From positions 12,274,001 to 12,338,000 of the forward strand of contig NC_088312.1 in assembly GCF_910592395.1 (NCBI RefSeq): DNA of 64,000 nt, in the 5' to 3' direction. The notes beneath the pieces were generated by a model. That model was not told the DNA's origin, made no database searches, and saw nothing but the letters and a program-made list of their open reading frames with translations. Below, in pieces: positions 33,989 through 47,090 of the stretch. This stretch comes from Lineus longissimus. Its lineage: Eukaryota > Nemertea > Pilidiophora > Heteronemertea > Lineidae. Within the stretch, counting starts at the first letter, position 1, and each line of letters starts with the position of its first letter. The translations under genes and the position numbers were made by a program.

Positions 33989-36900
33989 AGGTTGTAGTGG
34001 TTGGTGTACAAAATTTATATTTTTTAGTTGTGGTCGTACCTGTATCGGTTGTACATGACACATGTACATGTACTATAAAAATGACTGCTATTGTGTAATT
34101 TTCATATTCTTTTTGTTTCATTTGTGTGTCAATAATGGAGAGTTTAGTGTAACAGTCCATATTTCTTTTGAGAGTAGGATTTTTTAACTGTATGTTAGAT
34201 TGTAGGTGCCGATTTAAGTTTCCGGGTTGTATACATTTTTTAAAGGAGCTTAAAAAATCTGTAGAGTAGGCCTGTATCGGTAATGTCTCTATACTTGTTT
34301 ATTGTACCTAGAGCTTCATTATAGTAACTTGTAGTGTACGCATAGAAAGATTTTTTAAACCTGAGCAGAATGCTCAGTAAAAAACAAAAACTATCTTAAA
34401 TACCATGCCCTTGAGTCATGTGCGCCCTTGTTGGCTTGCATGATTCACCTAATCCAAACCATTGCTATATTGGTTTGTGCAAATGACTGGACATGTATTT
34501 TTAAAAGGTGAACTGCACGAGTTCCCAAGCTTGGTTGTTGTGTATATTTGCAGTTGTTGCAGTACATATGTATTAAAATGTGTTTTTGCTTTGTCATTTC
34601 GTGTATTCTTTTCTAATTGTGAAAAGCATCATGAGTTAAGATTTAAGTGTTATCATGGTCATCATAATATCATAGGTAGTAAAATATTTTTTGTCTGTAA
34701 AAAGAATTGACCAGTATTGATCATGTATATATGCATGTAGCCTTTACTTATTACTTCACTACCAGTATATCACTCATGTATATACCCATATATCTTTTAA
34801 AAACTAAAAAATAACTGAGCAGAATGTTCAGTGGAAAAAATATAAAAATCTCTCTCGTGAATACTTTGCCCTTGAGTCATGTGTGCCCTTGTTGGTTTAC
34901 ATGATTCACCTAATCCAAACCATTGCTATTATGGTTAGTGCAAGTGACTGGGAAAGTTTTTTTTATGTGAGGAACTACATGAGTTCCTACATATGTTTTT
35001 TGGCTCAGCAATCTGATGCAATATGATCAACTAATGCTGTATTATCATTGTTATCATGAATGTACTTTAATTATAGTCTAGCATTTCATCTGGTAATATA
35101 TAATTATATTTCGGCAATTAGTGCATTGTATTATATATCCTTGTGTGAAATTTTGTGATTGATATGATATATGGAAAAAAGTTCTAGGTTTTTTTTGTAG
35201 TTTTAGTCAGATTCCCTTTCTTAATCTTTTGATTGGGAATCAATATTCCTACTTCATGAAAATTATACTATATCGTACGTATAGTCGTCTAATCATTATG
35301 AATCTATATTCCAAAAACACAAAAAACTCGTCAGAAAAAAAAACAAATTCGGTTTTTAAATATATTGCCCTTGAGTCATCTGCGCCCTTGTTGGTGTACA
35401 TGATTCACCTAATCCAAATCTTTGCTATTTTGGTTTGTGCAACTGACTGGGCGATTATTTCTAAGGGGGAACTACATGAGTTCCCAGGTTGTAGTAGTTG
35501 GTGTACAAAATTTATATTTTTTAGTTGTGGTCGTACCTGTATCGGTCGTACATGACACATGTACATGTACTATAAAAATGACTGCTATTGTGTAATTTTC
35601 ATATTCTTTCTGTTTCATTTGTGTGTCAATAATGGAGAGTTTAGTGTAACAGTCCATATTTCTTTTGAGAGTAGGATTTTTTAACTGTATGTTAGATTGT
35701 AGGTGCCGATTTAAGTTTCCGGGTTGTATACATTTTTTAAAGGAGCTTAAAAAATCTGTAGAGTAGGCCTGTATCGGTAATGTCTCTATACTTGTTTATT
35801 GTACCTAGAGCTTCATTATAGTAACTTGTAGTGTACGCATAGAAAGATTTTTTAAACCTGAGCAGAATGCTCAGTAAAAAACAAAAACTATCTTAAATAC
35901 CATGCCCTTGAGTCATGTGCGCCCTTGTTGGCTTGCATGATTCACCTTATCCAAACCATTGCTATATTGGTTTGTGCAAATGACTGGACATGTATTTTTA
36001 AAAGGTGAACTGCACGAGTTCCCAAGCTTGGTTGTTGTGTATATTTGCAGTTGTTGCAGTACATATGTATTAAAATGTGTTTTTGCTTTGTCATTTCGTG
36101 TATTCTTTTCTAATTGTGAAAAGCATCATGAGTTAAGATTTAAGTGTTATCATGGTCATCATAATATCATAGGTAGTAAAATATATTTTGTCTGTAAAAA
36201 GAATTGACCAGTATTGATCATGTATATATGCATGTAGCCTTTACTTATTACTTCACTACCAGTATATCACTCATGTATATACCCATATATCTTTTAAAAA
36301 CTAAAAAATAACTGAGCAGAATGTTCAGTGGAAAAAATATAAAAATCTCTCTCTTGAATACTTTGCCCTTGAGTCATGTGTGCCCTTGTTGGTTTACATG
36401 ATTCACCTAATCCAAACCATTGCTATTATGGTTAGTGCAAGTGACTGGGAAAGTTTTTTTTATGTGAGGAACTACATGAGTTCCTACATATGTTTTTTGG
36501 CTCAGCAATCTGATGCAATATGATCAACTAATGCTGTATTATCATTGTTATCATGAATGTACTTTAATTATAGTCTAGCATTTTATCTGGTAATATATAA
36601 TTATATTTCGGCAATTAGTGCATTGTATTATATATCCTTGTGTGAAATTTTGTGATTGATATGATATATGGAAAAAAGTTCTAGGTTTTTTTTGTAGTTT
36701 TAGTCAGATTCCCTTTCTTAATCTTTTGATTGGGAATCAATATTCCTACTTCATGATAATTATACTATATCGTACGTATAGTCGTCTAATCATTATGAAT
36801 CTATATTCCAAAAACACAAAAAACTCGTCAGAAAAAAAAACAAATTCGGTTTTTAAATATATTGCCCTTGAGTCATCTGCGCCCTTGTTGGTGTACATGA

Positions 36901-39900
36901 TTCACCTAATCCAAATCTTTGCTATTTTGGTTTGTGCAACTGACTGGGCGATTATTTCTAAGGGGGAACTACATGAGTTCCCAGGTTGTAGTGGTTGGTG
37001 TACAAAATTTATATTTTTTAGTTGTGGTCGTACCTGTATCGGTTGTACATGACACATGTACATGTACTATAAAAATGACTGCTATTGTGTAATTTTCATA
37101 TTCTTTTTGTTTCATTTGTGTGTCAATAATGGAGAGTTTAGTGTAACAGTCCATATTTCTTTTGAGAGTAGGATTTTTTAACTGTATGTTAGATTGTAGG
37201 TGCCGATTTAAGTTTCCGGGTTGTATACATTTTTTAAAGGAGCTTAAAAAATCTGTAGAGTAGGCCTGTATCGGTAATGTCTCTATACTTGTTTATTGTA
37301 CCTAGAGCTTCATTATAGTAACTTGTAGTGTACGCATAGAAAGATTTTTTAAACCTGAGCAGAATGCTCAGTAAAAAACAAAAACTATCTTAAATACCAT
37401 GCCCTTGAGTCATGTGCGCCCTTGTTGGCTTGCATGATTCACCTAATCCAAACCATTGCTATATTGGTTTGTGCAAATGACTGGACATGTATTTTTAAAA
37501 GGTGAACTGCACGAGTTCCCAAGCTTGGTTGTTGTGTATATTTGCAGTTGTTGCAGTACATATGTATTAAAATGTGTTTTTGCTTTGTCATTTCGTGTAT
37601 TCTTTTCTAATTGTGAAAAGCATCATGAGTTAAGATTTAAGTGTTATCATGGTCATCATAATATCATAGGTAGTAAAATATTTTTTGTCTGTAAAAAGAA
37701 TTGACCAGTATTGATCATGTATATATGCATGTAGCCTTTACTTATTACTTCACTACCAGTATATCACTCATGTATATACCCATATATCTTTTAAAAACTA
37801 AAAAATAACTGAGCAGAATGTTCAGTGGAAAAAATATAAAAATCTCTCTCGTGAATACTTTGCCCTTGAGTCATGTGTGCCCTTGTTGGTTTACATGATT
37901 CACCTAATCCAAACCATTGCTATTATGGTTAGTGCAAGTGACTGGGAAAGTTTTTTTTATGTGAGGAACTACATGAGTTCCTACATATGTTTTTTGGCTC
38001 AGCAATCTGATGCAATATGATCAACTAATGCTGTATTATCATTGTTATCATGAATGTACTTTAATTATAGTCTAGCATTTCATCTGGTAATATATAATTA
38101 TATTTCGGCAATTAGTGCATTGTATTATATATCCTTGTGTGAAATTTTGTGATTGATATGATATATGGAAAAAAGTTCTAGGTTTTTTTTGTAGTTTTAG
38201 TCAGATTCCCTTTCTTAATCTTTTGATTGGGAATCAATATTCCTACTTCATGAAAATTATACTATATCGTACGTATAGTCGTCTAATCATTATGAATCTA
38301 TATTCCAAAAACACAAAAAACTCGTCAGAAAAAAAAACAAATTCGGTTTTTAAATATATTGCCCTTGAGTCATCTGCGCCCTTGTTGGTGTACATGATTC
38401 ACCTAATCCAAATCTTTGCTATTTTGGTTTGTGCAACTGACTGGGCGATTATTTCTAAGGGGGAACTACATGAGTTCCCAGGTTGTAGTGGTTGGTGTAC
38501 AAAATTTATATTTTTTAGTTGTGGTCGTACCTGTATCGGTCGTACATGACACATGTACATGTACTATAAAAATGACTGCTATTGTGTAATTTTCATATTC
38601 TTTCTGTTTCATTTGTGTGTCAATAATGGAGAGTTTAGTGTAACAGTCCATATTTCTTTTGAGAGTAGGATTTTTTAACTGTATGTTAGATTGTAGGTGC
38701 CGATTTAAGTTTCCGGGTTGTATACATTTTTTAAAGGAGCTTAAAAAATCTGTAGAGTAGGCCTGTATCGGTAATGTCTCTATACTTGTTTATTGTACCT
38801 AGAGCTTCATTATAGTAACTTGTAGTGTACGCATAGAAAGATTTTTTAAACCTGAGCAGAATGCTCAGTAAAAAACAAAAACTATCTTAAATACCATGCC
38901 CTTGAGTCATGTGCGCCCTTGTTGGCTTGCATGATTCACCTTATCCAAACCATTGCTATATTGGTTTGTGCAAATGACTGGACATGTATTTTTAAAAGGT
39001 GAACTGCACGAGTTCCCAAGCTTGGTTGTTGTGTATATTTGCAGTTGTTGCAGTACATATGTATTAAAATGTGTTTTTGCTTTGTCATTTCGTGTATTCT
39101 TTTCTAATTGTGAAAAGCATCATGAGTTAAGATTTAAGTGTTATCATGGTCATCATAATATCATAGGTAGTAAAATATATTTTGTCTGTAAAAAGAATTG
39201 ACCAGTATTGATCATGTATATATGCATGTAGCCTTTACTTATTACTTCACTACCAGTATATCACTCATGTATATACCCATATATCTTTTAAAAACTAAAA
39301 AATAACTGAGCAGAATGTTCAGTGGAAAAAATATAAAAATCTCTCTCTTGAATACTTTGCCCTTGAGTCATGTGTGCCCTTGTTGGTTTACATGATTCAC
39401 CTAATCCAAACCATTGCTATTATGGTTAGTGCAAGTGACTGGGAAAGTTTTTTTTATGTGAGGAACTACATGAGTTCCTACATATGTTTTTTGGCTCAGC
39501 AATCTGATGCAATATGATCAACTAATGCTGTATTATCATTGTTATCATGAATGTACTTTAATTATAGTCTAGCATTTCATCTGGTAATATATAATTATAT
39601 TTCGGCAATTAGTGCATTGTATTATATATCCTTGTGTGAAATTTTGTGATTGATATGATATATGGAAAAAAGTTCTAGGTTTTTTTTGTAGTTATAGTCA
39701 GATTCCCTTTCTTAATCTTTTGATTGGGAATCAATATTCCTACTTTATGATAATTATACTATATCGTACATATAGTCGTCTAATCATTATGAATCTATAT
39801 TCCAAAAACACAAGAAACTCGTCAGAAAAAAAAACAAATTCGGTTTTTAAATATATTGCCCTTGAGTCATCTGCGCCCTTGTTGGTGTACATGATTCACC

Positions 39901-41519
39901 TAATCCAAATCTTTGCTATTTTGGTTTGTGCAACTGACTGGGCGATTATTTCTAAGGGGGAACTACATGAATTCCCAGGTTGTAGTGGTTGGTGTACAAA
40001 ATTTATATTTTTTAGTTGTGGTCGTACCTGTATCGGTCGTACATGACACATGTACATGTACTATAAAAATGACTGCTATTGTGTAATTTTCATATTCTTT
40101 CTGTTTCATTTGTGTGTCAATAATGGAGAGTTTAGTGTAACAGTCCATATTTCTTTTGAGAGTAGGATTTTTTAACTGTATGTTAGATTGTAGGTGCCGA
40201 TTTAAGTTTCCGGGTTGTATACATTTTTTAATGGAGCTTAAAAAATCTGTAGAGTAGGCCTGTATCGGTAATGTCTCTATACTTGTTTATTGTACCTAGA
40301 GCTTCATTATAGTAACTTGTAGTGTACGCATAGAAAGATTTTTTAAACCTGAGCAGAATGCTCAGTAAAAAACAAAAACTATCTTAAATACCATGCCCTT
40401 GAGTCATGTGCGCCCTTGTTGGCATGCATGATTCACCTAATCCAAACCATTATGGTTTGTGCAAATGACTGGACATGTATTTTTAAAAGGTGAACTGCAC
40501 GAGTTCCCAAGCTTGGTTGTTGTGTATATTTGCAGTTGTTGCAGTACATATGTATTAAAATGTGTTTTTGCTTTGTCATTTCGTGTATTCTTTTCTAATT
40601 GTGAAAATCATCATGAGTAAAGATTTAAGTGTTATCATGGTCATCATAATATCATAGGTAGTAATATATATATATGTAGCCTTTACTTATTACTTCACTA
40701 CCAGTATATCACTCATGTATATACCCATATATCTTTTAAAAACTAAAAAATAACTGAGCAGATTGTTCAGTGGGAAAAAAACAATAATCTCTGTCTTAAA
40801 TACTTTGCCCTTGAGTCACACCCTTGTTGGTGTACATGATTCACCTAATCCAAACCATTGTTACTTTGGTTTGTGAAAGTGACTGGGCAAGCATTTCTAG
40901 GGGGAACTACACGAGTTCCTAAGTTGTAGTGGTTGTATGTGATTGTGGCAGTTCATGGTTCATGTGCTAAAATTTGGATTTATTTGTTGTCATTTCCTTG
41001 TTGTTAATGCACCATTGGAGAAGACTTGAGCTTTATCATAATAGACACCATAATAACATATATTTAATATAATATTTTATCACTAAAAAGGAGAAGAGAC
41101 CCATATTCATTATATTAACCATGTATACATGCTTATATATTTTCCTTAGTACTTCATTTAGTAACTTGTTATTTGTACGAGTATATCTCTCATGTACACC
41201 ACATAATTATATCGTTTAAAAATAAAAACCCTGAGCAAACTGTTCAGTGGAAAAAACAAAAAAATCTTGTATAATAATTACTTTGCCCTCAAGTCTTTTG
41301 TAGCAATCAAAAGCAGTCCTTGATGTGTGCCCTCTGTTAGTGCACATGATTCGCCTAATCCAAACCATTGGTATTTTGGTGTGTGAAACTAACGGGGCAA
41401 GTGCCCCTGTGAAATTCGACTGGAAATTGTCGGCAAAACCCAGATGCTATAAGAAATGAGAAGTGCCTTTTTGGTGAATAAGGGACAAAAGTTTTGGCTG
41501 TTCAAAAAGTGTCCCTAGA

Positions 41520-42070
41520 CGGAACAAGCCCATCATGCATACAATAAACCAAATCCTTTTGAATTAGTGTACCATACGGTATTTCCATAAAGGGCAGGTT
41601 TGCGTGACCTCTGGTTTCTGAATGACGTGTTCAAAGATGATATATCCGTACGGGGCAGGTGTATTCTGGTTAGATGTGACATTGTCTTCAAGGAAATCAA
41701 ACCGTTCTGAATGACTTCTTCAAAAAGGGTATTCCGAACAGGGCAGCGCAAGTGTTTGTTCTAAGTGGATGTAACATTGTCTTCAAGTATATTAACCACT
41801 TTCTATAAAGTCTTCAAAGACGGTTTTACAAAACAGATCAGGATAGTGGTTATTCTGGTTGGATGTGACAAGTCTTCAACCAAACTGTACCTATGGGGCA
41901 GGTGTATTCTGGTTGAATGTAATATTGTCTCAAGTAAATCAAACCGTTTTGAATGACATCGTCAAAAGGGGTATTCCAAACAGGGCAGGTGTTTATTGTC
42001 TAGGTGGATGTGACGTTGTCTTCAAGTATATCTAACAACAATCTATAAAGTATGCAAAGATGGTATTACT
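41520..42070 (+). repeat. Diverged tandem repeat, ~85-bp half-units
   Basis: Phrases such as GGTGTATTCTGGTTAGATGT, CATTGTCTTCAAG, CAAACCGTTCTGAATGAC and GGTATTCCGAACAGGGCAG return several times with many differences. No coding signal. Confidence 0.6.
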
Positions 42071-42129
42071 ATTACACCAACCAGGATATTGGCATGCAGC
42101 ATCTGTACGACATCCACAACTACATTGGC

Positions 42130-42590
42130 AGTGTTTTATTGGTTCTGACATGTTTAGATATCAATTATAACAATATATCATTTTGGGTCATTTTTTGGAT
42201 GGATTTTCAGAGCAAAGACGAGCGACGCTAAGATGCTGGAATTTTGGAACGTAACGATAGATACATAATCTGATTGATGCTAAAACAAAATATCGATACC
42301 AATGGTCGATGGATTTGACTGAAAATCAAGGATGTTGTAGAGAGCACATAGATATACAATCAAATAAAATTTGGTTGCAATCCGACTTTGTTTTATTTTC
42401 AAGCGGCCATATTTGAGGTCCGAGCGGGACAAATTTTTGGGGTAGAATAGATATATGCATATTGCCCAAAGCTGCCATCACAAGTCTTAGCCATCCAGCC
42501 CTCTTGGTGACGAAACATGCTCCGCTAACGGACGACGACGGACGCCACGGTATCGTATTAAAAAGCTCCCCAGAGTTGAGCTAAAAAGGA
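42130..42590 (-). repeat. Fragment of a GCTC / GTCCGTCGTCGTC dispersed element
   Basis: The minus strand begins TTTAGCTCAACTCTGGGGAG and soon has GTGGCGTCCGTCGTCGTCCG, recalling the head of the repeat families at 1870, 10,710 and 12,131. Low certainty on limits. Confidence 0.45.
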
Positions 42591-42691
42591 ACGTACTTTT
42601 AAGTAAAATAGATAGGCAACGATATCACACGGAGGGGGTTAATTTTGAGAGAAATAAGGTGTATCCTTTTCATAAGGTAGAAGCCAATAAG

Positions 42692-42842
42692 GGTCAGAGC
42701 CAAATGGGATGAGAGGGTTAATGGAAACCTTGTTCCTAGGAAAAAGTTTAAAATTTCTTAATACATTACACCTGCAATTTTCATTTTTTGATCCTGGGTA
42801 CAAGGTTGTTTATTAACCCTTGCAGCCCGTTTGGCTCCGACC
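42692..42842. mobile_element. Palindromic MITE-like foldback
   Basis: The left arm (GTCAGAGCCAAATGGG, then AGGGTTAATGG, then ACCTTGTTCCTAGG) and the right arm (TCCTGGGTACAAGGT, then TTAACCCT, then CCCGTTTGGCTCCGAC) are imperfect reverse complements around an AT-rich centre. Confidence 0.55.
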
Positions 42843-43711
42843 GTGGGTATATTTTTTTAAGGGAATTTTCATCGTTTGGGAGAGTATTTAACTTTCATGG
42901 TGATATTAACCCCGTCTGGGCTGGTGGTCTCTACTATACTGTCTGTCCAGAATTGCTGTATTGAGTGTTGCAGTCATGCAGACTACTCGGGACAGTGTCG
43001 CACATGGAATCCCTGTGTTTGTGATGGTGTCGTACAGGGTGTCCCAATCATCAGTACTCCAAAGATGGGCAGTCTGCTTGTGATAGTGTCCGACAGGGTG
43101 TTTTGGCAATCAGCCTAAAGCAGAATAAGACAACATATCGTACTCATCTCGACATTTTATTCCAACATGATCGATCAATCATGGGTCATGAACTACAAAA
43201 ATATACACAAATGACATGCGTGGTTTATGAAAGAAAAATGACCCAATCTACAACTGATGTGAATGCCCTGATGAATTCTAAAGCACCGCACAAACAAGAG
43301 ATTTTAATCGACGCGACAGGCAACAATCAAATACACTAGGAGTGAGAAAATTGCTTGCCTATCGGTAAAACCGGTCACAGCTGAGTTTGACATTTATCTT
43401 TGGTCCATGTTCCAGACACTTGCAATGACCTGCGCAAGCATAGAATTTTTGTCTCGTTAGATGATTATCTCTTATTTGTGGGTCAATTGACGTGCTCCAT
43501 TTGGAAATATATGCTGCCTTGGGGATCTCGCCCGAGTGATCAAGGCAACCATAAACATGCCAATGACTCAATTTTGGGGGAGGAATTTGAAACTGATCAA
43601 GAACTTTGGTGTTAAACAATGTTATTACATCATATTGTGTTTGTCTGGCTTAACTTTAACGTACTGCTCCTCGTTAACTTGGGCAACATCAAGATAAGAA
43701 TTCTTAGAGCT

Positions 43712-43909
43712 GATCATTATTTTTGCTAGAACTTGAAATCCTAAAGCAATTAAAACTCTCTGAAAACAAAATGAATGCCAATTTCAAGGGGGGGGGATCT
43801 GTTCTTAGTTTTCCACTAAACAGCCTCCCATGTTTTAACTGGGGATTCCCTTCATTTTGAAGGAGCTCCGATTGCTTTAGGATTTCAAGTTCTAGTAAAA
43901 ATGATAGTC
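43712..43909. mobile_element. MITE with ~38-bp terminal inverted repeats
   Basis: CTAGAACTTGAAATCCTAAA continuing to GCAAT (43726-43750) is exactly inverted at 43871-43895, and the match extends outward with a few differences. The interior has no coding capacity. Confidence 0.75.
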
Positions 43910-44055
43910 ACACCTAAAGTAGAAACATGTGAAATGGTAAAAGTATTAATTAGTGTAATCAGATGTTGGTAAGAGCTACATGCACATGTAGGTCGTAGTT
44001 CTGGATATAAATCTAGATCAGATCTGAATATAAAACCTAGGTCGCACTTTATAGT

Positions 44056-44625
44056 CTGATATTGACAGCAATTAGCATGATCAGATCTAAAGTTAAAAGT
44101 TTGATATCCACAGCAATTAGCATGATCAGATCTAAAGTTAAAAGTCTGATGTCCACAGCAATTAGCATGTTCAGTTCTAAAGTTAAAAGTCTGATATCCA
44201 CAGCAATTAGCATGTTCAGTTCTAAAGATAAAAGTGTGATATCCACAGCAATTAGCATGTTCAGTTCTAAAGTTAAAAGTCTGATATCCACAGCAATTAG
44301 CATGTTCAGTTCTAAAGTTAAAAGTCTGATATCCACAGCAATTAGCATGTTCAGTTCTAAAGTTAAAAGTCTGATATCCACAGCAATTAGCATGATCAGA
44401 TCTAAAGTTAAAAGTCTGATATCCACAGCAATTAGCATGTTCAGTTCTAAAGTTAAAAGTCTGATATCCACAGCAATTAGCATGTTCAGTTCTAAAGTTA
44501 AAAGTCTGATATCCACAGCAATTAGCATGTTCGGTTCTAAAGTTAAAAGTCTGATATCCACAGCAATTAGCATGTTCAGTTCTAAAGTTAAAAGTCTGAT
44601 ATCCACAGCAATTAGCATGATGATG
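44056..44625. repeat. 45-bp minisatellite, about 13 copies
   Basis: Unit GATATCCACAGCAATTAGCA followed by TGTTCAGTTCTAAAGTTAAA and AGTCT. Because 45 is a multiple of three and the unit lacks stops in several frames, long ORFs appear on both strands. The minus one repeats HANCCGYQTFNFRTE. No gene evidence supports translation. Confidence 0.93.
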
Positions 44626-44880
44626 ATTCGATTTAAAAGTAAAAGCTAGATTGCAGTCATTATGTATATTTGCCCTTTCCAATTTAGGCCTATATGGACC
44701 ACCCTGAAAGGTATTTCCTGAGGATCTGTGTCATCAAATGAGTTGGCAATACATTTTTGTAGCAATAACTATAGAACGCTCTCTCCAAACAGTGAGGCCA
44801 AGTTGTTGTCTATGATCTGTTCTGAGTATGGAAGGCCAAAATACTGTTTAGACCGACGGCTACAGTAATAGTCATCGGAT

Positions 44881-45042
44881 GGTAGAACTTCTCTATTAAG
44901 GACACCCTTGAGACTGACAAGTGCTGTCCTTAATAGAGAGGTCAAATTGAATGGAAACAACCAATTTGGGACCAAAACTAGTGTCCTTAATAGAGAGGTT
45001 GTCCTTTATAGAGAGGTGTCCACAAAGGGCGGCTCCACTGTA
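44881..45042. mobile_element. Pogo/Tigger-like non-autonomous element, copy 1
   Basis: The ends read GGTAGAACTTCTCTATTAAG and GGCTCCACTGTA, degenerate versions of the GTGGAACCTCTCTA / GGTTCCACTGTA ends of the copy at 51711. The inside repeats TTAATAGAGAGG and has CAAATTGAATGGAAACAACC. Confidence 0.55.
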
Positions 45043-46064
45043 CATGTAAACCGGTGTATTTATAGCTAGTTTGAGCTAAAAAGACGCTCACATAAGATGT
45101 GTCAGTAGGCCTATCAATTCTATGCGTGATGTAGTGGAATTTGTGGTGAGGCTGTACGTAAAATTTCTCCATACACTTCATACGGGAGTGACTTGCCGGA
45201 GCTTGCTAGTTTGAATTCATCAGGACATTTCACTCGAGCAAAATAATGACCAGTATTGGTGTTTCGATTTGTCAGGGCAAGTTCATCACACCGTGGTAGT
45301 AGAATTATAGATACTTTACAATGTTATCACAATATTCACCTCTTGCACATTATACATTATTTGGAGCTCAAAATAATAAAGAAAATCACGTTGTAAGAGA
45401 CAATTTTTTCGAGAACCGAAGGTCAGCATAAATACACATACATTTTGAATCAAGGAATCATCCATAATTATCAACATTTTCAAAACAGTAGAAAACATAC
45501 TCTTTTTCAAAGACCCCCCCCCCCAGAAAGAGTACCCTCACAAATGTTGATTTTTGAAATTATGGATCAACATTTGATACAAGAAAAAGTTTAAAACTGA
45601 CCATTTCCCCCAGCGTAGGTTTAGTGCTCTTTGAAAATTTGATAATTCTTGATGACCCCTCAAAACTAAAACCAAAAATCTAGAATAACGTGGCATCATT
45701 GTGCCACCAGAAAATCTCTGAACTACTGCGCTTGACTAGATCAATACATCACAGTTTTCACTTCAGCATGTGCATTACCGCCCCGCCACGCGATATATAG
45801 CCACTACTTTCCAAACTGATTGTTTCCATGCCATCGTAAGTAATTTTACCAAGGTATTAGCAGTGTGTAGAGATATGTCTGTTACAAGGTCAAGCCTGAA
45901 TTGAACTGCTACATGTACGTGTATTGATGTACTGTGTTCACATAGGCCTATTAGACCTCAAATCGTTGACGACCTACTATAACAGAAGATCTAACAGGAC
46001 TGCTGTCTAAAGCCAGGCAAACAAGGCAAATCCTCGACAGAAGTTTTGACAATCTGAATGAAGT
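45043..46064. other. Unassigned spacer
   Basis: No recognised gene, RNA or repeat boundary. A poly-C run lies near 45513-45523. Confidence 0.5.
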
Positions 46065-46222
46065 CACAGTTGACCCGAGCTTGGCAGGTTGAGACGGACT
46101 GTTTGTTCATTTCACTGTTGTCTGCCTTTGTGAAATCTCAGTACATCAATTTCTTCCATTATCTCCTGCTATCATTAAGGCCCATCTTCTGCGTGATATG
46201 CCCTATGCTGTGATGCCTCACA
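46065..46222 (+). mobile_element. Partial copy of the GTGACC MITE
   Basis: GAGCTTGGCAGGTTGAGACG, ACATCAATTTCTTCCATTAT and CTGTGATG match the complete copy at 62940-63126. The left terminal repeat is largely lost. Confidence 0.65.
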
Positions 46223-46297
46223 CATATGTTCAAGGGAGCAGACCCCCCAAGTTAAATAGACTTTGGTGATATGGGAATCCAACTTCATTGTTGGATT

Positions 46298-47090
46298 GGT
46301 CTGACCTCAATGCTATATGTACTGGTATTCAATATACATGTATAAAGCTGGCTCCACAAATCTATTGCACAGTTCTATTGTTCAACACATAAACATGTAC
46401 ATCAATTTCACGAACGGACACATAAGCAAATGTCTATTTTTTGTCGTTTTTTGTTGTAGAACAGGTGTGACCTCGATTGTACTGGTATCATTCAGTGGCT
46501 CCACGTGAATCTGTGGCACAATACTATTGTTCAACACTTGTACAACTGATTTCACCAACGGACACACAAAGCAAATGTTTATTGTAGAACTGGTGTGACC
46601 TCGATTGTACTGGTATTATTCGCTGGCTCCACGTGAATCTGTGGCACAATACTATTGTTCAATACTTGTACAACTGATTTCACCAACGGACACACAAAGC
46701 AAATGTTTATTGTAGAACTGGCGTGACCTCGATTGTACTGGTATCATTCAGTGGCTCCACGTGAACCTGTGGCACAATACTATTGTTCAACACTTGTACA
46801 TCGATTTTACCAACGGACACACGAAGCAAAAAATGTTTATTGTAGAACTGGCGTGACCTCGATTGTACTGACATTATTCGCTAGCTCCACTTGAATCTTT
46901 GGCACAATACTATTGTTCAACACTTGTACATCGATTTCACCAACGGACACATGAAGCAAATGTTTATTGTAGAACTGGCGTGACCTCGATTGTACTGGTA
47001 TCATTCAGTGGCTCCACGTGAACCTGTGGCACAATACTCTTGTTCAACACTTGTACATCGATTTCACCAACGGACACATGAAGTAAATGT
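46298..47090 (-). repeat. Array of ~128-bp copies of the TRAPPC10 last-exon end
   Basis: Copies begin (plus strand) at about 46455, 46583, 46711, 46841 and 46968, plus a worn one from 46298. Each holds, on the minus strand, a short frame ending HVEPLNDTSTIEVTPVLQ (or a variant) and a TAA that overlaps AATAAA. The functional exon next to it ends HVEPANNTSTIEVTPVLQ. All copies lie just downstream of the gene's own stop. Confidence 0.9.

Larger units (their letters stand above)
32840..41410 (+). repeat. Higher-order tandem array: 1497-bp units, each of three related monomers
   Basis: The same sequence recurs exactly every 1497 bp (for example landmarks at 32965, 34462, 35959, 37456, 38953). There are about five full units from about 32850 to 40336, a partial one with a short deletion near 40665, and diverged single monomers to about 41410. 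Inside each unit three monomers (A, B, C) repeat the core GCCCTTGAGTCATGTG, then GCCCTTGTTGG, then GATTCACCTAATCCAAACC, with spacings of about 461, 501 and 536 bp. Between cores the sequence is AT-rich. Neighbouring units differ at only a few sites. Apparent ORFs of 82 and 108 codons recur because the DNA does, and their differences mostly change residues. Confidence 0.95.

Noticed and set aside
33732-40046. Five copies of a 108-codon ORF (and five of an 82-codon ORF) in the tandem array
   Set aside because: They are conserved because the DNA units are nearly identical. The few differences (I/K, K/R, G/S, C/R, F/Y) nearly all change the residue, which argues against selection on a protein.
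32840-41410. Regular spacing suggestive of a CRISPR-like array
   Set aside because: Units are 1.5 kb, the DNA is eukaryotic, and there are no short repeats with unique spacers or cas genes.
44049-44682. Overlapping ORFs on both strands (189, 195 and 265 codons)
   Set aside because: All arise from the stop-free 45-bp minisatellite unit; no splice or start evidence.
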